The notes beneath the pieces are model-generated. The model saw only the letters and a list, made by a program, of their open reading frames with translations, was not told where the DNA came from and ran no database searches. This document shows, one piece after another, positions 61,101 through 64,000 of a stretch of 64,000 nt of DNA. Positions within the stretch are counted from its first letter, which is position 1; each line of letters starts with the position of its first letter. The DNA is from Chitinophaga rupis. Lineage in GTDB: Bacteria; Bacteroidota; Bacteroidia; Chitinophagales; Chitinophagaceae. The stretch is from NCBI RefSeq assembly GCF_900109685.1, contig NZ_FOBB01000004.1:220117-284116 (forward strand). The letters run 5' to 3'. Made by a program: the position numbers and the translations under genes.

Positions 61101-61536
61101 CATCTGTGTCTTTTACTACTCCTTCCAATAGTCCGCCTGCAGCGGAGGCATTAGCCCTGTTCATCGGCTGCTGCACCACCGGCGCACCTTTCATAATAAG
61201 AATAGAGCCGCCCTGAATTTTAAAAGTGAGACTCGTTTGTTCAAACAGCCGCTGTAATGCCCCCCTCACCTCTTCATTGTTGACTACTAAATTTGCCTTT
61301 TTATCAAGATCTTTTTCCAGGTCTTTTGAGTAGAGCAGCCTTAATCCTGTCTGCTCTTCAATTTCAGCGAGTATACTGGTGACTGACTGTTGTTTAAAGT
61401 TTAGCGTCACCTTTATCGTTTTATTCACATTCACATCCTTATTTTGAGCGAAAACCGGTGTATGTGTAAAAGCACAGAGACAGCATACAGGGATCATTAA
61501 AAGCCGGCATAGGCTTCTGGTTATGACTTTGGCCAT
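58189..61536 (-). CDS. SusC/RagA-type TonB-dependent outer-membrane receptor with STN domain
   Basis: 1115 residues from ATG 61536, just before the signal peptide (CRLLMIPVCCLCAFTHTPVFA). Order: STN domain (ILAEIEEQTGLRLLYSKDLE, ALQRLFEQTSLTFKI), a carboxypeptidase-regulatory-like repeat (GVVKDTDGNVLQGANVEVKG), the plug with SGVFIQQVTGSPGSGQKVSI and YIVDGVVF, the SusC signature AAALYGSRAANGAIIITTKKG-type segment near residue 350, and a 22-strand barrel ending in Phe. STN domains contact FecR anti-sigma factors. No susD-like gene follows; the next gene is the convergent AraC. A longer frame to 61638 adds 34 residues before the signal peptide and is not used. Confidence 0.93.
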   Translation of the reverse strand: MAKVITRSLCRLLMIPVCCLCAFTHTPVFAQNKDVNVNKTIKVTLNFKQQSVTSILAEIEEQTGLRLLYSKDLEKDLDKKANLVVNNEEVRGALQRLFEQTSLTFKIQGGSILIMKGAPVVQQPMNRANASAAGGLLEGVVKDTDGNVLQGANVEVKGTPAGAVSNAKGMFRLYNVKPADTLTVALLGFRRKEVLAAGKSIVISLEPSVSILDETVVIAYAPTSQRFSTYNLSVVKAKNITMQPVTNPLQALAGRVSGVFIQQVTGSPGSGQKVSIQGLNSLQKSNDPLYIVDGVVFTARLPYTLAIIQGGSGSNGLNVAGVQPGAGSPLEYINPADIETMIVLKDAAAAALYGSRAANGAIIITTKKGKTGKPRYYITAESGWGVVARKMRLLNTTQYLKLRADAYGNDGKPVPGASTSADQNNLDLSHYDSTRYTDWQKELIGGTAQYRNLHAAVSGGGSFAKYYASLGHHRQTTVFPGDLGDSKTSLHVNLEHGSENTRFKMLLTTDYLQGNTTLIAEDLTKDAMSLAPNAPAVKSADGTLNWDTLPNGDAGWTNPLAYLKQRYHNTTSNLLTAATLSYELLPRVNISSAFGYNRLQANDKLAMPLSAYTPQERFSRQSTLQVAAASLHTWTMDPQLSFHTTTPNSTYSAAIGYTFQEQNATRTAIEGKGFAMEDQMTDIAAAMSKDTGNNNAYYRFSAIYGAFNGKWSDRYIVSLSLRQDRSSRMGKTNRSHIFGSAAAAWIFTKEKPVQRMLPFLSFGKLRAAYCFTGNDGVLEEETFASSTLLGNRPQQQWEEISKFSPGLDLGFWADRLLIGVTYYHNRSSNRLLDYTESTVTGQPAFPRSLSALVQNTGWELEIQATEIPVGKCKWSAEVSLTIPQTRLLAFNDLENSSFKYDYAVRQPVNLVRAYQFAGVDPETGLNRIFNRKGEILAAGTLGEPEDRVVNIDLGPRFYGGLHNQITYKTFALDVFFQFVKQQGPLYNWGDQPGQFSSIANTGNQPAAVLNAWHKTGDITSISKASSVWTKETNASYINGMFSTAVYGDASYIRLKNLSLSYTFNKPGGYDAKLTCFIHAQNLLTVTRYKGLDPETKSAVSLPPLKMISLGANLAF

Positions 61537-61802
61537 TTTACATTTTTTTACGGGCGCACGTTGTTTGGCCGGTGACAATCGGCATTCCAATATGCATTCT
61601 CTATATATTATGATGCAGAAATGTGAGAAATGTACCAATGGTCAACCAAGATTTACATAAAAAAGCAGGTTATTAACGATAAATTTTATAATGTCTAAAA
61701 TGACCATAAAAAAAATTCCAAATTGATAATTAGCTATCGCAACCTGTTTACTACTTTTAACCGACAATAACCAGACACAAGGAAAGAGCATATCAGCTTA
61801 GC

Positions 61803-61820
61803 ATTCCTGCAAACAGGAAT
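61803..61820. promoter_or_regulatory. Palindrome in the SusC / small-peptide divergent region
   Basis: ATTCCTGcaaaCAGGAAT, perfect 7 bp arms, 40 bp upstream of the small-peptide ATG. TACCTTTA near 61840 is a one-mismatch -7 box between them. The 323 bp region 61537-61859 has no other supportable feature. Confidence 0.35.
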
Positions 61821-61859
61821 CTTAAAGGGACAGTATTTCATACCTTTAAATTTACCTCC

Positions 61860-62096
61860 ATGAAACGCGCCAGATTTCTATTGGCGGCTATTGCTATAAT
61901 GGCAATTGCGGCCGGTCTACTTGCTTTTGAGGCCAACAAACGTTCCGTATGTTATTGCCGGATAGGAAGCCCCGGCGTTTGTACCACTATTTATTTAAAC
62001 GCATCTTTTGTACCCACTACAACCGGTAGCACTTATTGCACCTGGGCCCTGGGCGCCCCCTGCGACCAGAGAGTAATTACCTTTCGGGAACCTTGA
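61860..62096 (+). CDS. Small Cys-rich secreted peptide
   Basis: 78 residues. An N-terminal hydrophobic signal (LLAAIAIMAIAAGLLAFEA) is followed by about 52 mature residues with five Cys: CYC, VCTT, YCTW and PCDQ. Such short exported proteins with scattered Cys occur often in Bacteroidota (DUF6520-like), with unknown role; I make that family link only by resemblance. It is flanked by its own hairpin terminator, stands divergent from the SusC-like gene and ahead of the sigma/FecR pair, and could be a cargo, a signal or an independent surface peptide. Confidence 0.75.
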   Translation: MKRARFLLAAIAIMAIAAGLLAFEANKRSVCYCRIGSPGVCTTIYLNASFVPTTTGSTYCTWALGAPCDQRVITFREP

Positions 62097-62111
62097 ACAG
62101 CTTCTATAGCT

Positions 62112-62140
62112 TTAGCGCCGGCAGCAGCTGCCGGCGCTAA
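62112..62140 (+). terminator. Terminator after the small peptide gene
   Basis: TTAGCGCCGGC (62112-62122) pairs with GCCGGCGCTAA (62130-62140) around AGCAGCT; a short GCTTTTA tail follows. A very stable stem starting 15 nt past the stop. Confidence 0.8.
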
Positions 62141-62312
62141 GCTTTTACGTACCCACGAAATATTTTTTTCGTTAACATCTTATTAATATTATTTTGAATC
62201 AATTATTCTAATTTTGATCCGATTGTCAACAGAGTAAATCTATTATACCTATAATTCCCCCTGGAGATTTCACGTTCATGGTAATGCGCACAACTAAACA
62301 CTCATTAATATT

Positions 62313-62861
62313 ATGTTTAAAAAAGACGACCAATCTTTATGGACTGCATTAAGAGCAGGCAGCGAGAAAGCGTTTGTGGAAATCTGGACACGTTATTACA
62401 TTCGATTTTGTTTGGATGCCCAGTCCCGGTTAGGGAATTCGCACGATGCCGAGGATGTAGTACAGGAGGTTTTTAAAGGGATTTGGCATAAAGCTATTAA
62501 AAAACACTTGCCGGAGGAAGTGGATATGGATGCTTACCTGCATACCATTTTATACAATGCGTGTAACTTCCATTTCAGAAATAAAAAGAAGAACCCTGTG
62601 GAATACAGGCCGGAAGACGAGTTGCCGGTGGAGGGGGTGCTGCACGATCCGTTTAGTAGCAAGGAAATAATACGGATAATCAATGATACTATTGCCGGTC
62701 TTACACCCGCTCAGCGCAGCGCATTTGAGTTAAAGATCCTGAACGTACGTAATAAAGATATTGCCAGGCAAACAGGCAAATCGCCCCGTACCATTACTAA
62801 TCAGCTGGCAGCCGCCCGCAAAATACTTCGTAATAAACTACCTTTTTTACTGGGAGATTAG
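62313..62861 (+). CDS. ECF-type RNA polymerase sigma factor
   Basis: 182 residues. Region 2 (AFVEIWTRYYIRFCLDAQSR, DAEDVVQEVFKGIWHK) binds core polymerase and the -10 equivalent; region 4 (IAGLTPAQRSAFELKILNVR, NKDIARQTGKSPRTITNQLA) is the helix-turn-helix. Typical of Bacteroidota ECF sigmas controlled by FecR anti-sigmas. The FecR gene follows by 30 nt, so they form one operon. The target is probably a receptor gene nearby: either downstream beyond the window or the divergent SusC gene. Confidence 0.95.
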   Translation: MFKKDDQSLWTALRAGSEKAFVEIWTRYYIRFCLDAQSRLGNSHDAEDVVQEVFKGIWHKAIKKHLPEEVDMDAYLHTILYNACNFHFRNKKKNPVEYRPEDELPVEGVLHDPFSSKEIIRIINDTIAGLTPAQRSAFELKILNVRNKDIARQTGKSPRTITNQLAAARKILRNKLPFLLGD

Positions 62862-62891
62862 TATCTTTTCTTCTCAGAGACGTTAATATTG

Positions 62892-64000
62892 ATGATGGAA
62901 GCGCAACCTGACAGCATTTATATCCTTACATTAAAGGAGATAGAAGGAACTATTTCCCCGCAGGAACAGGAGTACCTGTATGGAATAATTGCAGATAATG
63001 AGGAAGCTTTCAAGCGCTGGCAATCATTACACCAACAGCTAGGACCGGAACACCTGCAGGCTGCCCGTGAAAGTATGCAGCGGCATTCCCCGTGGGATAT
63101 TATTACAGTTGTTAAGAGACAACGCAGAAATGCCACTATCCAAAAACTGTCCGTAGCAGCTATCTTATTGCTACTAATAAGCAGCGGGCTTTATATATTC
63201 CTTATAAAAGAGCCGCAAACCGCTATACCGGTTATTGAAACGTCCCTCCTGATCAATGAAAAACAGCTGCAGCTTACCACCCCTGATGGAAAGATCCTCA
63301 ACCTGCCATATAATTCAGATACTATTCTACAAACCGACGGCGTTACATTTAACCTTACCGGCAATGTACTCCACTTTGTAACCCAGAAACAGCAGCCGGG
63401 GCTATATACCTTGAACGTACCTTATGGAAAGGATTATTCCATGATATTAGCGGACGGCAGTAAAGTACGGCTGAATGCTGGTACAATGATTACCTTCCCG
63501 CTTCAATTCCCGGGTAAAAAACGGGAAATAGGAATTAAAGGAGAAGCTTTTCTGGAAATAGCTCAAAATGCATCCCAGGCTTTTATTGTACATCTACCTG
63601 GTAGCAGCACGGAAGTGCTGGGCACCTCTTTTAATGTAAGTGCATACAACAGCAACCTGGTACAAGTAGGGCTTGTGGAAGGCTCGGTAAGATTTCACTA
63701 TGGCACAACTGTTATCTTGCTAACCCCTGGCAAGCAGGTAATAGCCGCTGCCGGCAAACGACCATATACACAACCGTTTGACAAGGAAACTGAGCTAAGC
63801 TGGCTACAGGGTGTTTATAGATTTGATAGTAACGCATCCCTGCTGGATGTTTTCGGGATAGCCCCCCGCTGGTACGGCATAACGGTACAGCTGGGAGATA
63901 CCGCAGCCCTTAAGCAAAAACGATTTAAAATAACCTTAGACCGTAAGCAGCCGCTGGATTCCCTGCTTAAAAATCTGCAAACCCTGGACCATACCTTCAA
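62892..64000 (+). CDS. FecR-family anti-sigma factor, C-terminus beyond the window
   Basis: 369 codons from ATG 62892 (a second ATG follows directly) with no stop before the edge. The cytoplasmic part of about 90 residues should bind the sigma factor. One membrane helix (about 95-112, VAAILLLLISSGLYIFL) leads to the periplasmic FecR domain: YSMILADGSKVRLNAGTMIT, GEAFLEIAQ, TEVLGTSFNVSAY and LVEGSVRF. The DUF4974-like C-terminal part (FKITLDRKQPLDSLLKNLQ) has begun, so only a few codons are probably missing. It relays the state of an STN-bearing receptor to the ECF sigma. Confidence 0.93.
   Translation, partial: MMEAQPDSIYILTLKEIEGTISPQEQEYLYGIIADNEEAFKRWQSLHQQLGPEHLQAARESMQRHSPWDIITVVKRQRRNATIQKLSVAAILLLLISSGLYIFLIKEPQTAIPVIETSLLINEKQLQLTTPDGKILNLPYNSDTILQTDGVTFNLTGNVLHFVTQKQQPGLYTLNVPYGKDYSMILADGSKVRLNAGTMITFPLQFPGKKREIGIKGEAFLEIAQNASQAFIVHLPGSSTEVLGTSFNVSAYNSNLVQVGLVEGSVRFHYGTTVILLTPGKQVIAAAGKRPYTQPFDKETELSWLQGVYRFDSNASLLDVFGIAPRWYGITVQLGDTAALKQKRFKITLDRKQPLDSLLKNLQTLDHTF

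Overview
The window looks like chromosomal DNA of a Bacteroidota bacterium, most likely Chitinophagaceae (Chitinophaga-like). The signs are SusC-type TonB-dependent receptors with STN domains, an ECF sigma/FecR pair, a type IX secretion (T9SS) sorting tail on a subtilase, a fused SecDF, a long NusB, and promoters matching the Bacteroidota consensus (-33 TTTG, about 20 bp, -7 TAnnTTTG) instead of -35/-10 boxes. Gene density is high. I see no rRNA, tRNA, CRISPR array, transposase or integrase.

Layout. 1-0.5 kb: 5' part of an exported STN-domain protein. 0.8-3.4 kb: valS. 3.7-6.1 kb: a DHA2 drug exporter divergent from an AraC regulator. 6.4-10.5 kb: two unknown secreted proteins and a large outer-membrane protein with a zinc-peptidase domain. 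10.6-15.1 kb: serine dehydratase, an FKBP-like lipoprotein and groES-groEL. 15.3-18.1 kb: nusB, a DUF1573 lipoprotein, yajC and coaE. 18.3-22.4 kb: an SNF2 helicase and a GH5 glycosidase. 22.4-26.4 kb: a LytS/LytTR-type two-component pair, a fatty-acid hydroxylase and two small envelope proteins. 26.7-38.8 kb: secDF, a class A beta-lactamase-like lipoprotein, a DUF4397 lipoprotein, an aspartate aminotransferase, an M23 peptidase, an acyl-CoA mutase large subunit, a methyltransferase and an M57 metalloprotease. 39.2-53.9 kb: T9SS subtilase, lpdA, ftsK-lolA, an esterase-like protein, DUF423, aroK, a phosphopantetheinyl transferase, dcd and xseAB. 54.1-57.2 kb: an AT-richer accessory patch with unknown genes and a frameshifted GIY-YIG-like gene. 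57.2-64 kb: AraC, an orphan SusC, a small Cys-rich secreted peptide, and an ECF sigma/FecR pair running off the window.

The most unusual property lies between the genes. At least a dozen intergenic regions carry short tandem words, mostly 7 bp with about five fixed and two variable positions (AGCnnAA, GTCCAnn, ACTGCnn, GAATTAC, GCnnTTA, GCTGAAC) and one 8-bp family. Many are arranged as facing inverted arms that can fold into long hairpins. They abut or overlap promoters and terminators, run into gene ends (OM metalloprotease signal peptide, coaE, phosphopantetheinyl transferase), and appear twice inside valS in frame. Heptamer STRRs of filamentous cyanobacteria are the nearest known analogy. 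I do not know a described equivalent for this lineage.

Several start codons were moved from the longest open frame because the upstream codons lie in repeat DNA or precede a clear signal peptide. All calls come from reading the sequence; no database search was possible.
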